This document shows, one piece after another, positions 17,161-26,767 of a stretch of DNA of 60,328 nucleotides (position 1 is its first letter; every line of letters begins with the position of its first letter). The position numbers and the translations under genes were made by a program. The DNA is from Kamptonema formosum PCC 10802 (GTDB lineage Bacteria > Cyanobacteriota > Cyanobacteriia > Cyanobacteriales > Oscillatoriaceae): positions 4,884,281 through 4,944,608 of the forward strand of contig NZ_KB235948.1 of the NCBI RefSeq assembly GCF_000332335.1, read 5' to 3'. Below the pieces are notes generated by a model, which ran no database searches, had not been told where the DNA came from, and was given only the letters and a program-made list of their open reading frames with translations.

Positions 17161-18339
17161 ATGGAATTATTAGAGTACCAAGCAAAAGAATTATTCCGCG
17201 AGATGGGGATTCCCGTTTTGCCCTCTCAACGCATCGACCATCCCAGCGATCTCAAGAGACTGCAGATTCCCTATCCGATTGTCCTCAAATCTCAGGTGAA
17301 GGCGGGTGGGCGAGGCAAAGCCGGCGGGGTGAGGTTTGTGGAAAACACCATAGATGCCGTCGCCGCCGCCCACACGATCTTTCACCTGCCGATCTTGGGC
17401 GAATATCCGCAAGTGCTGCTGGCAGAGTCCAAGTACGACTCCGACCAAGAATTCTATCTGGCGGTGGTGCTCGACCGCCACGCTCGCCGGCCTGTGCTTT
17501 TGGGCTCGCAGTGCGGCGGCATCAATGCGGAAGCCGCCCTGGACAAAATTCAAAAAGTTGTGCTGGATGGGGAATTCTCTCCGTTCTGCGCTCGCCAGCT
17601 GGCCCTGAAAATGGGATTGCGCGGAGATCTGATCCTCAGCGTCAGCGCCATTGTCCAGTCCATGTTCCAGCTGTTTGTCCAGAAGGATTTGGACATGGTG
17701 GTGATTAATCCCCTCGGCATTAGCGCCAGCGGTGAGGTGATGGCACTCGACGGGAAAGTCACCGTCAATGATGAAGCCCTCGCACGCCATCCGGAGCTGG
17801 CAACCCTGACCTCGAAAATGGCCAAACCCCATAAGGAAAAACAAGCACCGGCACTGCCGGCGAACCTGAATTTTGTCGATTTGCAAGGCAATATCTCCAT
17901 TGTCTGCAATGGGGCCGGCCTGACAATGGCCACCCTCGATTTGGTCTGCGCTGCCGGCGGGCAGCCCGCCAATTTCGTTAATTTGGGCGGAGAGAGCAGC
18001 AGCGCCGCACCCCCAGCTGACTTGTGCGAGCGCTTGGAAAAAGCCCTCGAAGCGATCGCAGAAGATAAAAGGGTTAAAGTGGTTTTGGTGAATATTCTCG
18101 GCAGCGCTACCGCCTGCGAGGCCACCGCTGCTGTCATTGAAACCCATCTCAAACGGCGAGAGGGCGCAGCGCGACCTCTTCGCCCCCGTCACTTTGTCGT
18201 CCGCCTCGCCGGCAGCGATCTGGCTAAGGCAAAAGAATGTTTAGCCGCTCTGAAAGTGCCTTTCTTCGAGGCTCTCGACGCGGCTGCCGAGCGAGCGATA
18301 GAGCTCGCAGAAGAATTAAATGTTAAGGCAGACAAATGA
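17161..18339 (+). CDS. sucC: succinyl-CoA synthetase beta subunit (ADP-forming type)
   Basis: A 392-residue ATP-grasp protein starting MELLEYQAKELFREMGIPV, the hallmark of SucC. KSQVKAGGRGKAGGV is the nucleotide-binding loop and NPLGISASGEVMALDGKVTV supplies the Mg ligands. CNGAGLTMATLDLV is the helix that meets the phosphohistidine. The C-terminal loop reads VNILGSATACEA where E. coli has VNIFGGIVRCD, so the succinate-facing loop is diverged; this may be typical of cyanobacteria. With SucD it converts succinyl-CoA, ADP and phosphate to succinate, CoA and ATP, a branch that in cyanobacteria feeds an otherwise modified TCA cycle. Confidence 0.9.
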   Translation: MELLEYQAKELFREMGIPVLPSQRIDHPSDLKRLQIPYPIVLKSQVKAGGRGKAGGVRFVENTIDAVAAAHTIFHLPILGEYPQVLLAESKYDSDQEFYLAVVLDRHARRPVLLGSQCGGINAEAALDKIQKVVLDGEFSPFCARQLALKMGLRGDLILSVSAIVQSMFQLFVQKDLDMVVINPLGISASGEVMALDGKVTVNDEALARHPELATLTSKMAKPHKEKQAPALPANLNFVDLQGNISIVCNGAGLTMATLDLVCAAGGQPANFVNLGGESSSAAPPADLCERLEKALEAIAEDKRVKVVLVNILGSATACEATAAVIETHLKRREGAARPLRPRHFVVRLAGSDLAKAKECLAALKVPFFEALDAAAERAIELAEELNVKADK

Positions 18340-18367
18340 AACATTATAGCGCCTAAAATATTACTGG

Positions 18368-18391
18368 CAGGACTTACGCCGGTAAGTCCTG
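18368..18391. repeat. perfect inverted repeat between sucC and sucD
   Basis: CAGGACTTAC-GCCG-GTAAGTCCTG, a 10-bp perfect stem with a 4-nt loop, 29 bp after the sucC stop. It has no T-run. The arm CAGGACTT also opens the element at 22083, so it is probably a mobile-element relic that may stabilise the transcript end. Confidence 0.7.
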
Positions 18392-18632
18392 AGTGAGTTT
18401 CTGAGAAACCTGGTGAGCGTAGGGGCGGGTCCTTCCGCCCCCTTCCGGGTTTCAAAGGGCGCAATCTAATGGAAATCGGTAGAATTTATCATTTTAAAGT
18501 TTTAATGTTAAGACTCACACCGCAGTTTGAGGCAAACGGCCTGGCGCTACGGGCTCTGATTCACCCCCTCACCCCCTCAACCCGCCTTTAAAATGCGTAA
18601 GTCTGGAAGTGTTAATTTTTGCGAGGTGCGAG

Positions 18633-19544
18633 ATGAACTTGAGGGCAGACAGCAAGGTTTTGATACAGGGCATCACGCAGCCGGCGGGAGCAACCGGCGC
18701 AGTTTTGATGAAGACTTACGGAACCCATGTGGTGGCCGGTGTCAGTCCGGGGTTCGGCGGGGAAACCCCAGGCGAGATTCCCGTTTTCGACATGGTGGAG
18801 CAGGCGCTGGAGGCGGTTGGCAAGGTGGACGCCAGTGCCATCTTCGTGCCGCCTTACTCGGTGCTGGATGCGGCGCTGGAAGCGATCTCCTCGGGCATCC
18901 GCCTGCTTGCCATCGTCACCGAAGGAGTGCCGCCTCTGGATATGGTTTCTCTGGTCAAAAAAGCCGGGGAAACCGGCACCTCAGTGATTGGCCCTAGCTC
19001 AACCGGCATCATTGTGCCGGGAAAAATTTTGCTGGGAATCCATCCCCCTGAGTTCTACACCCCCGGAAAAGTGGGGCTGATCGGTCGCAGCGGCTCCCTG
19101 ATCTGTGAAATTGCTCGCGAACTCACTCAGGCGGGTTTGGGCCAGTCCCTGTGCGTGTGCGTTGGCGGCGATGCGATTGTCGGCTCCTCCTTTGTGGAAT
19201 GGCTGCAAATTCTCAACAAAGATGAGAGTACCGAGGCGATTGTCCTGATTGGGGAAATTGGCGGCACCAGTGAGGAAGCCGCAGCGCGATACATTGCAGA
19301 AACGATTGACAAACCGGCAATCGCTTATGTCGCCGGCCAGTACGCCCCCAAGGGCAAACGTCTGGGTCACGCCGGTGCGGTGATTACCGCCCAGCTGGCA
19401 GATTTGGGGGCGGATGTGGGCACCGCTGAAAGCAAAATTGCCGCTTTTAAGGACGCGAAGGTGCCGGTGGCTTCGCGCCCTTCCCAGATTCCCGATCTGG
19501 TGAAAAAAGTGCTCAAAAAGTCCGGTCACAAGGGAAGGAAATAA
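18633..19544 (+). CDS. sucD: succinyl-CoA synthetase alpha subunit
   Basis: A 303-residue protein. MNLRADSKVLIQGITQPAGA opens the CoA-binding Rossmann domain and GVSPGFGGET follows. The phosphorylated histidine is in RLGHAGAVI at residue 246, the same number as in E. coli. IGEIGGTSEEAAARYI is the ligase-CoA signature. It lies 294 bp after sucC on the same strand. ATG 18633 was chosen over an upstream in-frame start because it gives the family N-terminus and follows a GCGAGGTGCGAG purine tract. Confidence 0.92.
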   Translation: MNLRADSKVLIQGITQPAGATGAVLMKTYGTHVVAGVSPGFGGETPGEIPVFDMVEQALEAVGKVDASAIFVPPYSVLDAALEAISSGIRLLAIVTEGVPPLDMVSLVKKAGETGTSVIGPSSTGIIVPGKILLGIHPPEFYTPGKVGLIGRSGSLICEIARELTQAGLGQSLCVCVGGDAIVGSSFVEWLQILNKDESTEAIVLIGEIGGTSEEAAARYIAETIDKPAIAYVAGQYAPKGKRLGHAGAVITAQLADLGADVGTAESKIAAFKDAKVPVASRPSQIPDLVKKVLKKSGHKGRK

Positions 19545-19546
19545 CG

Positions 19547-19656
19547 AGAAACCGGGTTTGTGAGACAGAAACCGGGTTTCTGCGACAGAGTTTGTCTCCC
19601 ACCCGAAAGCTTGATTCAGAAACCCGGTTTCTTAGCTTCACGAGAAACCGGGTTTC
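19547..19656. repeat. clustered GAAACCCGGTTTC palindromes
   Basis: Four copies of the palindrome (A)GAAACC(C/G)GGTTTC(T) occur in 110 bp between convergent sucD and the ABC permease; two are in AGAAACCGGGTTTCTTAGC form. Further copies stand at 38838 and 38880. They can form hairpins on either strand and may act as a bidirectional terminator. Confidence 0.75.
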
Positions 19657-21210
19657 TTAGCTTCTTGTCGCGCCGGCGAGCAGCGCTTTGGAAGCGGACT
19701 CACCGGCACGCTGCAACTTTCGCGCCAAAACGGCGCTCAACAATCCCAGAATGCTCCACTGAGCGATAAATGCCAGGAAAACGGTTGTTGCCGAAGCGTG
19801 TTCCAGCGCCAGCCAGGGGAAAATGGAAAACAGCCACAGAACTGGCACTTTTTCAGCGGTAGCCGACAGCACGAGGAAAACAGCGAGTGGCAAGAAAATC
19901 GCCGCGCCCACAGCGCCGGCTGCCCAAATTGCCGGTTTGCGAGCTTTTATCAATTGCATCAGTTGGGCGAGCGCGGCGTAGATGAGCAGCAAATTCACGC
20001 CCGCAATCACACCTAAAATTGCTTGCAGTTTGCCCTCATTTTGTGGCCACAGCAAAATCCAAAGCACCCAAAGCGCAGCGGCAATTGCCAGCTGAATGGC
20101 GATTGCCACCGGCATCGGACTCTTCTCACCCCAAATCAAATCCGACACAACTGAGCGATTCTGGAAGGATTGCGTGCCGGTGCTGCGGTAACGCGCCCAG
20201 TCTAGCAGTGCCTGCCGGTCAGGAGACATCGCCGCAATCATCGCCAGAAACCAGCACAGGTTCAAAATAGCCACCACGTACAGCTGTTCAAAAAGGCTAT
20301 TCTTTGAGGGGGAAGAAGTGAGGGACGGCAGAGCAATAACTAGCAGAGAAAGTTGAAATAAAGCCACCGCAAAATAGCTCTGTTTCTTGCTGAGAACTGT
20401 GGCGCTAGGATTGCAGAAACGGCGATTTAGGGCTTGCCAAATTCCGTAAGTCCACAGACCGACATTGATAAGGACAAAGCCACATAACAGGGCTAAACCG
20501 CTTTCCTTGTTCCAGTCAAAGTCTTTCTCCGTCGTTTCAGCCACAATAGCGCCAGCCATCATTATAAATGGCCATCCGCAAGACCAGGCGACAAGGGCTG
20601 CTATCCACGCTTGCGCCCCCCCGAGAAACACATAGAGGAGTGCGGCGCTGTAGAAGAAAAAGCAAACGGCACCCGAGAAAGTGTACCCGCCTAAAATAGC
20701 CGGGAAAGGCGCACCGGCAGCCAAACCGGCCCACCATTGCAGGGGGACCGACAGGGCGAACGCCAAGTAGATCAAAGCCGGCACTCCCAGGATTTTGCCG
20801 GTTAAAATGCTCTGGCTCGATTGCGGACTCAAGCGAATAAAATTGAGCGTGCCCCGTCGCTGTTCTTCCGCTAAGTCAGCGGCGAGGGTGTAGACGCCGC
20901 CAATGAGCAGAATTAGGAATGAACCTAAGCCCAAAACCCTGAATATATCCAGCCACCACGCCGCCCAGTTAATCGCAAAATTCCCCAGAGCGTCCTGAAT
21001 GCAGTCGGAATTGCTGTTTTTTAAGCAATAGTAGCTGTAGGTGCTTCCCTCAACCGGCAGCTGGCTCCAGAAATAGAATAGCACGAGCAGCTGTCCCAGC
21101 AAGGAACCCGTTACGGCGAGCGCCAGATTCCGGGGTTTCAGGCGTCCTTTCAGCTCCCGGAACAGCTGGGGATTCCAGTCAGTCAGCCGGTTTCGTAACA
21201 GTAGAGTCAT
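19657..21210 (-). CDS. ABC-2-type transporter permease, paralogue 1
   Basis: A 517-residue protein with about twelve hydrophobic segments. It begins MTLLLRNRLTDWNPQLFREL and shares with the protein at 22215-23891 the phrases DWNPQL-RELKGRLK, NFAINWA-WWLD, RRGTLNFIRLSP and ALLDWARYR. These two permeases and the ATPase at 24131 form a minus-strand set, so a heteromeric exporter is likely. Substrate unknown. ATG 21210 is used because GAGGA lies 10 nt upstream. Both paralogues end in R(A)GESASKALLAG. Confidence 0.8.
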   Translation of the reverse strand: MTLLLRNRLTDWNPQLFRELKGRLKPRNLALAVTGSLLGQLLVLFYFWSQLPVEGSTYSYYCLKNSNSDCIQDALGNFAINWAAWWLDIFRVLGLGSFLILLIGGVYTLAADLAEEQRRGTLNFIRLSPQSSQSILTGKILGVPALIYLAFALSVPLQWWAGLAAGAPFPAILGGYTFSGAVCFFFYSAALLYVFLGGAQAWIAALVAWSCGWPFIMMAGAIVAETTEKDFDWNKESGLALLCGFVLINVGLWTYGIWQALNRRFCNPSATVLSKKQSYFAVALFQLSLLVIALPSLTSSPSKNSLFEQLYVVAILNLCWFLAMIAAMSPDRQALLDWARYRSTGTQSFQNRSVVSDLIWGEKSPMPVAIAIQLAIAAALWVLWILLWPQNEGKLQAILGVIAGVNLLLIYAALAQLMQLIKARKPAIWAAGAVGAAIFLPLAVFLVLSATAEKVPVLWLFSIFPWLALEHASATTVFLAFIAQWSILGLLSAVLARKLQRAGESASKALLAGATRS

Positions 21211-21386
21211 CGCAGTTTTCCTCAATTATAAACAAATTCTATTTTTTGCGCAATCCTGGGAACCGCACCCCCACCCCCCCCACGCACTTCGGAAAGGGGG
21301 CTAGAAGAGGGGAGCATCCCGATTTGGTCAGTCTATTCATTTTCACAGACGCGCCAGCGGCCCAAAAAATAGCTCGCAAGGGCAGG

Positions 21387-21549
21387 TATAGCAGTATGCA
21401 CTTAGGTTAGAACATTAGACCTTCAGGCTCGGCGGACGCCCCCCCTACGTCTATATAGCAGTAAGCATTTAGGAAACCTACATTCCGCCCTCCCTTGCTC
21501 CAGAGCTCCCGAAGCTTCTATTGTTCTAACCAATATGACTGCTCCTGTA
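21387..21549 (+). mobile_element. MITE, TATAGCAGT family, form B3
   Basis: A 163-bp copy with the full left end (TATAGCAGTATGCACTTAGG). The right end is mutated to ACTGCTCCTGTA. Confidence 0.8.
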
Positions 21550-21608
21550 AAAGGCTTGTCCTACAAGAAATGCGCTTGCAAAAATGGCATAGTCCTAAGG
21601 GCATGGGG

Positions 21609-21976
21609 CAGTCAGCCGGCAGTCTTTCCGGCGGAGCCGGCAGTCTTTCCGGCGGAGCCGGCAGTCTTTCCGGCGGCGGAGCCGGCAGTCTTTCCGGCGG
21701 AGCCGGCAGTCTTTCCGGCTGAGCCGGCAGTCTTTCCGGCTGAGCCGGCAGTCTTTCCGACGGAGCCGGCAGTCTTTCCTACGGAGCCGGCAGTCTCCGA
21801 CGGAGCCGGCAGTCTTTCCGACGACGGAGCCGGCAGTCTTTCCGACGGAGCCGGCAGTCTTTCCGACGGAGCCGGCAGTCTTTCCGACGGAGCCGGCAGT
21901 CTTTCCGACGGAGCCGGCAGTCTTTCCGACGGAGCCGGCAGTCTTTCCGACGGAGCCGGCAGTCTTTCCGACGGAA
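21609..21976. repeat. 21-bp minisatellite, about 17 copies
   Basis: The unit is GCCGGCAGTCTTTCCGACGG plus A. The first third of the array has CCGGCGGA or CCGGCTGA in place of CCGACGGA, so two sub-families are arranged in blocks. One unit carries an extra triplet and one lacks TTT. Each unit holds the GCCGGC palindrome. Confidence 0.95.
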
Positions 21977-22082
21977 GCATGCCGATTTTGTAAGTCTATT
22001 CATTTTCTACAGGACGAGCTGCCTGAAAAATAGCTCGCAAAGGCAGACAAAACGCCTCTCCTGCAAGAGATAGATTTACAAA

Positions 22083-22169
22083 CAGGACTTGCGCAGCGAC
22101 ACTTAATGTGGTTGCCGGTTACGCTATCGCGTTCCCCACCCTATATATAGAGGCTTTGCGCAAGTCCTG
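22083..22169. mobile_element. small element with perfect 13-bp inverted ends
   Basis: CAGGACTTGCGCA at the left and its exact complement TGCGCAAGTCCTG at the right enclose 61 bp. The interior starts GCGACACTTAATGTGG, as does the partial copy at 10729. It is probably a non-autonomous relic of an insertion sequence. Confidence 0.65.
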
Positions 22170-22214
22170 ACAAAAGTGGGATGCTCCTTAGAAAAGTGCA
22201 TCGCGGAACACACC

Positions 22215-23891
22215 CTACTGTTTGCCGGCGAGCAGCGCCTTGGAAGCAGACTCACCGGCACGCCGCAGCTTTCGCGCCAATTGCACGCTCAACACCAGCA
22301 AGACTAACCACTGAGCGACAAACACCGCAAACACTGTCGCTGCCGGTGCTGCGTTGAGAGCCTCCCAAGACCAAAATGCCGGAAAGGCTGAAAACAGCCA
22401 TACCGCTGGGTATTTCTCAGGTGTTGCAGACAGCAAGCCTAAAAGGATTGGCGGCAAAAGTGCGGCAGCTGCCACGGAACCTACAGCCCAGACTGCCGGT
22501 TTCTGGGTTTTCACAAATAGCATGAGTTGGGCGAGTGCGGCATAGATTAAAATGAAATTCATCCCCAGGATAATACTGGGAAAGGCGTACTTCCAGCGCA
22601 GCGCCCAAGGCAGCAAGACGGCAGTAGCGCTGGCGAGATTAATCCCAACCGCGACTAGGGCGGGACTTTTTTCACCCCACACCAAATCCCGCATTAAGGA
22701 ATTGTGCCAGAAGCCTTTAGGCGCGGGAAGGTTTGCGTGCCGGTATCGCGCCCAGTCGTGCAATGCTTGCCGGTTAGGCGTCAGGGCGGCTGTCACCCCT
22801 AAAAACAGCAGCAAGTTTAACAGCGAGAGGCTCGCGAAACCTGCGGGTTCCCCAGGGTTTTTCAGGGCGAATCCCAGAAGCAAAATTTCCGCTCCCGCTA
22901 CTAGCAAATAGCTCTGGCGCTTGCTGATTGGGGTGGCACCCGGGTTGGGAAACCGCCGCAAGAGCGCCTGCCAAATCCAGTAGGTCAAAAAGCCGTAAAT
23001 GAGTAAGGATAGGGCGACTGTACCCGCAACGCCCTGACCGGCGGGCAGGTCAAACCAGCGCAACTTCTCGAAATCGTCGATTGGGTTCCTGAAGAATTCC
23101 TGTGAGCCTATAGCCCAAATCACAGAAGTGAGGGTTGCAGACGGAGACAGAAGATTCAGCAAGTCTGAGGCATTCTCCTGTATCGGTTTTAAAGCGAGAC
23201 ACAGGAGAAAGAAAAGCGTGCCACTGCCCAACCAGGGTTGAAATCCGCCCAGCCAACTGCTGACTGTTCCGAATAGCAGGGCGGCGCTGTAGAAGCAGAA
23301 ACCGCTGGCAAGCAGCACTCCGTAATAGCTTGCAATCAAAATCGGGGGGATTTGCGCGGCGATTCCCGCCCCCCAGTGCAGGGGAATGGCGAGCATTCCT
23401 GCTAGGTAGAGCAACACCGGCACACCTAGCAGTTTGCCCAGCAAAATTGTAGCAGCAGACCGGGGGCTGAGGCGAATAAAGTTGAGCGTTCCGCGACGAT
23501 CTTCCGTATCTTGGTCAGCAAGCACCATGTAGGTGCCGGCGACTAAGAGGGCGAACATGCCGGCTATACTCAGCCAGACGAATACATCTAGCCACCAGTG
23601 CGCCCAGTTAATGGCAAAATTGCCGAAGTTATCTCGCAGACAGAGATAGTCGTGAGGGTAATAATTCTGTGGTGGAGTGCCGGTGCAGTACCTGCTGTAG
23701 TCTGAGTAAATGTATTTACCCACGATCGGCGCAACCGGCAGCTGGCGGACAAAAGACATAACCAGCAGCAGTTGCCCCAGTAGGGACAGGGAAGCAGCCA
23801 GGGCCACATTCCGGAATTTCAGCCGGCCTTTCAGCTCTCTCAATAGCTGGGGATTCCAGTCGCCCAGCCGGTTTATCAGTGCGATTGACAT
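22215..23891 (-). CDS. ABC-2-type transporter permease, paralogue 2
   Basis: A 558-residue polytopic membrane protein that starts MSIALINRLGDWNPQLLREL. It is about forty residues longer than paralogue 1, partly in an early extracytoplasmic loop containing YCTGTPPQNYYPHDYL (paralogue 1 has a shorter Cys-containing loop here). RRGTLNFIRLSPRSAATILLGKLLGVPVLL is the cytoplasmic coupling region seen in ABC-2 permeases. It sits directly downstream of the ATPase gene on the minus strand. Confidence 0.8.
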   Translation of the reverse strand: MSIALINRLGDWNPQLLRELKGRLKFRNVALAASLSLLGQLLLVMSFVRQLPVAPIVGKYIYSDYSRYCTGTPPQNYYPHDYLCLRDNFGNFAINWAHWWLDVFVWLSIAGMFALLVAGTYMVLADQDTEDRRGTLNFIRLSPRSAATILLGKLLGVPVLLYLAGMLAIPLHWGAGIAAQIPPILIASYYGVLLASGFCFYSAALLFGTVSSWLGGFQPWLGSGTLFFLLCLALKPIQENASDLLNLLSPSATLTSVIWAIGSQEFFRNPIDDFEKLRWFDLPAGQGVAGTVALSLLIYGFLTYWIWQALLRRFPNPGATPISKRQSYLLVAGAEILLLGFALKNPGEPAGFASLSLLNLLLFLGVTAALTPNRQALHDWARYRHANLPAPKGFWHNSLMRDLVWGEKSPALVAVGINLASATAVLLPWALRWKYAFPSIILGMNFILIYAALAQLMLFVKTQKPAVWAVGSVAAAALLPPILLGLLSATPEKYPAVWLFSAFPAFWSWEALNAAPAATVFAVFVAQWLVLLVLSVQLARKLRRAGESASKALLAGKQ

Positions 23892-24130
23892 TTGAAATAC
23901 TTCCTGATATAATAGCTTGCCTATTGCGGTGAGAAGTGAGTAAAATTTGAGAGGGGAGATCCGGTGTTCGCTGGGTGCTTTTGCTGCAGCATCTCTCCCC
24001 AGGAAAATCGACCACAGCCTCTTTTCTTTCTCCCCCTCTCCCCTTGTGGGAGAGGGGGCTGGGGGGTGAGGGGGATGACAGGCAAAAAACGGATGCTGCC
24101 GGTGCGTTCCTGGGAGGATCGCACCCTACT

Positions 24131-25081
24131 TTACGAGGCTTGCTGGTGTCCCATCTTCAGGAAGATGGTTTCCAGATCCTGTCGGGTGCCGTGGAATTCA
24201 GTGAGGGGAACACCGGCTTCAACAAGCGCCCGCAGCAGCGCCGCGCTCTCTTCTGGAGTTCCCGAAAACTGAACCCGCACATTTTGGGTTCCGGGCACCA
24301 CTTCCCACCCAGCAACTGTGGTGTGGTTTTTCAGTTCAGCCTCCAATACTTCTAGCTTACCCAAAACCGACATAAAAATTTCCTGCCGGCTGAGCCGTTT
24401 GTAAAGTTCTTCCAAAGAGGCGCTTTCCACCAGATAGCCGAGTTCCATAATTCCCACCGAGGTGCACAGTTCCGCCAAGTCGCTGAGGACGTGGGAGGAG
24501 ATCAAAATCGTCATCCCCACTTCGCGCAAGGTTTTGATGATTTCGCGGAACTGCATGCGGGCAATGGGATCTAAGCCAGATACCGGCTCGTCTAGCAACA
24601 GCAAAACCGGCTCGTGAATAATAGTTCTCGCCAGGGAGAGGCGCTGTTTCATCCCCCGCGAGAGGGTGGAAATCAGGCTGTTGCGTTTATTTGTCAGCTG
24701 CACCAGTTCCAGCACTTCTCGCAGCCGGTGGCTGCGGTGCGGTTCCCGCAAATAATAGAGTCTGGCGAAATAGTCCAAATAGTCCCAGACGATCAGGTCG
24801 TCATACAGTGGGAAATCATCCGGCAAATATCCCAACCGGCGCTTGAGTTCTGGGTTGCTGCGATCTCTGAGCAACCGTTCGCCATTAATATAAATTTCGC
24901 CGGTGGTGGGTTCCTCTGCAGTTGCCAGCATGCGGATCAGGGTTGTTTTGCCGGCACCGTTTGGCCCTATCAGTCCGTAGACTTCGCCCATTTCCACCTG
25001 TAAATACACATCGCTGACTGCGACGTGCCGGTCGAATTGCTTGGTGACGCCGCGAGTGTCAATTGCCAGTTCTTTTGCCAT
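24131..25081 (-). CDS. ABC transporter ATP-binding protein (ABC-2/CcmA-type)
   Basis: A 316-residue ATPase. Walker A is GPNGAGKTT, the signature loop is STLSRGMKQRLSLART, Walker B is LLLLDEPVSGLDP, and ISSHVLSDL carries the switch His. The C-terminal ~80 residues are the extension common in multi-component ABC-2 exporters. It is the first gene of the minus-strand set and energises one or both downstream permeases in the cytoplasmic membrane. Substrate unknown. Confidence 0.92.
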   Translation of the reverse strand: MAKELAIDTRGVTKQFDRHVAVSDVYLQVEMGEVYGLIGPNGAGKTTLIRMLATAEEPTTGEIYINGERLLRDRSNPELKRRLGYLPDDFPLYDDLIVWDYLDYFARLYYLREPHRSHRLREVLELVQLTNKRNSLISTLSRGMKQRLSLARTIIHEPVLLLLDEPVSGLDPIARMQFREIIKTLREVGMTILISSHVLSDLAELCTSVGIMELGYLVESASLEELYKRLSRQEIFMSVLGKLEVLEAELKNHTTVAGWEVVPGTQNVRVQFSGTPEESAALLRALVEAGVPLTEFHGTRQDLETIFLKMGHQQAS

Positions 25082-25358
25082 AGCTGTTGGGGGCGTTTCA
25101 GGGGTTAGGGGGCGCGGGATTAGGGGTGGGGTTTCAGGTTGCAGGTTTCAGGACAGTGTGGCACACGCCACTCCTACAAGCTGCCACCCACCCCCGTCCC
25201 ACTTATTTGCAGGGGGAGAAAAATTAGTTAAGAGCAATTCTCCGGAAACGAGATGACAGTAAAATCGCAGGATTGTTCCTAGCCTAGCCTTTCCCCACAG
25301 CATTCGCCATCACCTTTACTGAAATTGCAATAATCTTTAAAGATTCGGTGAAGTGCGC

Positions 25359-25441
25359 GTGGGGCTAAAGCCCAACTACAAACGGGGTGGGGCTAAAGCC
25401 CAACTACAAACGGGGTGGGGCTAAAGCCCAACTACAAACGG
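25359..25441. repeat. 28-bp tandem repeat, three copies
   Basis: The unit contains GTGGGGCTAAAGCCCAACTA followed by CAAACGGG; copies start at 25359, 25387 and 25415. Each holds the small palindrome GGGCTAAAGCCC. It lies in the 25082-25678 spacer, which otherwise shows only C-rich MITE-like sequence (near 25580-25625) and no gene. Confidence 0.9.
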
Positions 25442-25678
25442 CATGGCTTGCGGGCGCAGACGGAGAGCCCCTGGAAGCTGGACATGCCGGTGCGGGCGAC
25501 GCTAAATAAATTTTAATAACTCCACCGGCACACTTGCCAGCTATGATAGAAATTCTGGCATTTCACAGCGCCTGAGTCGGCTCTTCCCTCCCCCCTCCCC
25601 GCGTGCGGGCAGGGGGTTAGGGGGTGGGGTTATTGATTTTCTTGCAGCCCTCAAACACTTACCCAGTCCAAACGAACT

Positions 25679-26767
25679 ATGACCCAGCACTACCGCATTA
25701 CCCTACTCCCCGGTGATGGCATTGGCCCTGAAATCATGGCTGTTGCGGTAGATATTCTCAAACTGGTTGCCCAACAGCTAGACTTATCCTTTGAATTTCA
25801 AGACGCGCCGGTGGGCGGTGTCGCGATTGACGCCACCGGCAACCCCCTGCCCGATGAAACCCTGCAAATCTGCCGCAACAGCGACGCAGTGCTGCTCGCA
25901 GCCATTGGCGGCTACAAGTGGGACAGCCTCCCCCGCCACCAGCGCCCAGAAACCGGACTGTTGGGGCTGAGGGCGGGGCTGGGGCTATTTGCCAACCTGC
26001 GACCGGCAAAAATTTTGCCCCAACTGGTGGACGCCTCCAGCCTGAAGCGGGAAGTCGTCGAAGGCGTCGATATTATGGTGGTGCGAGAGCTCACCGGCGG
26101 CATTTACTTTGGCCAGCCCAAAGGCATTTTTGAAACCGAAACCGGCGAGAAGCGCGGCGTCAACACAATGGCGTACACCGAATCAGAAATCGACCGCATC
26201 GGGCGAGTGGCGTTTGAAACCGCTCGCAAGCGGGGCAGCAAGCTGTGTTCGGTGGACAAAGCGAACGTGCTGGAAGTCTCCCAGCTGTGGCGAGATCGCA
26301 TCACAGTTCTGGCAAAAGACTACCCCGATGTGGAACTGTCGCACCTCTATGTAGACAACGCCGCCATGCAGCTAGTGCGGTGGCCAAAACAGTTCGACAC
26401 CATTGTCACCGGCAACCTGTTCGGCGATATCCTCTCCGACGCCGCTGCAATGCTCACCGGCAGTATCGGCATGTTGCCCTCCGCCAGTTTAGGCGCATCC
26501 GGTCCCGGGGTGTTCGAGCCGGTTCACGGTTCCGCCCCAGATATTGCCGGTCAGGACAAGGCCAATCCAATCGCGCAAGTCCTCAGCGCCGCCATGATGC
26601 TGCGCTACGGTTTGAACCAGCCGGCTGCAGCGGACAAAATTGAACTCGCCGCGCAGCAAGTCCTCGATGCCGGGTACCGCACCGGCGACATTATGTCAGA
26701 AGGGATGAAACTGGTCGGCTGCCGCCAAATGGGCGATGCTTTGCTCGAAGCGCTCAACAGGGCGTAG
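25679..26767 (+). CDS. leuB: 3-isopropylmalate dehydrogenase
   Basis: A 362-residue enzyme of the isocitrate/isopropylmalate dehydrogenase family. [11 protein letters not shown] is the N-terminal signature. The substrate-binding Arg and Tyr are in [15 protein letters not shown] and [31 protein letters not shown] is the family pattern with Mg-binding Asp, and [14 protein letters not shown] fixes NAD. It oxidatively decarboxylates 3-isopropylmalate in leucine synthesis. It is monocistronic here. Confidence 0.96.
   Translation: MTQHYRITLLPGDGIGPEIMAVAVDILKLVAQQLDLSFEFQDAPVGGVAIDATGNPLPDETLQICRNSDAVLLAAIGGYKWDSLPRHQRPETGLLGLRAGLGLFANLRPAKILPQLVDASSLKREVVEGVDIMVVRELTGGIYFGQPKGIFETETGEKRGVNTMAYTESEIDRIGRVAFETARKRGSKLCSVDKANVLEVSQLWRDRITVLAKDYPDVELSHLYVDNAAMQLVRWPKQFDTIVTGNLFGDILSDAAAMLTGSIGMLPSASLGASGPGVFEPVHGSAPDIAGQDKANPIAQVLSAAMMLRYGLNQPAAADKIELAAQQVLDAGYRTGDIMSEGMKLVGCRQMGDALLEALNRA

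Larger units (their letters stand above)
21211..22214. other. 1-kb spacer between paralogous permeases, filled with repeats
   Basis: No gene. It contains in order a C-rich tract, a MITE (21387-21549), the 21-bp minisatellite (21609-21976) and a 13-bp inverted-repeat element (22083-22169). The long open frames on both strands across the minisatellite are only a consequence of its 3-divisible period. Confidence 0.8.

Noticed and set aside
17191-18192. 333-codon frame antisense to sucC
   Set aside because: The plus strand encodes an unmistakable SucC; the antisense frame resembles no family and is His/Gln-rich as expected for a shadow of this codon usage.
21609-21976. CRISPR array
   Set aside because: The repeats are contiguous 21-bp units without spacers, and no cas gene is near.
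21535-21993. 152-codon open frame with EPAVFPA / GAGSLSDG repeats
   Set aside because: It is a by-product of the 21-bp minisatellite, open on both strands, with no ribosome site or unique sequence at either end.
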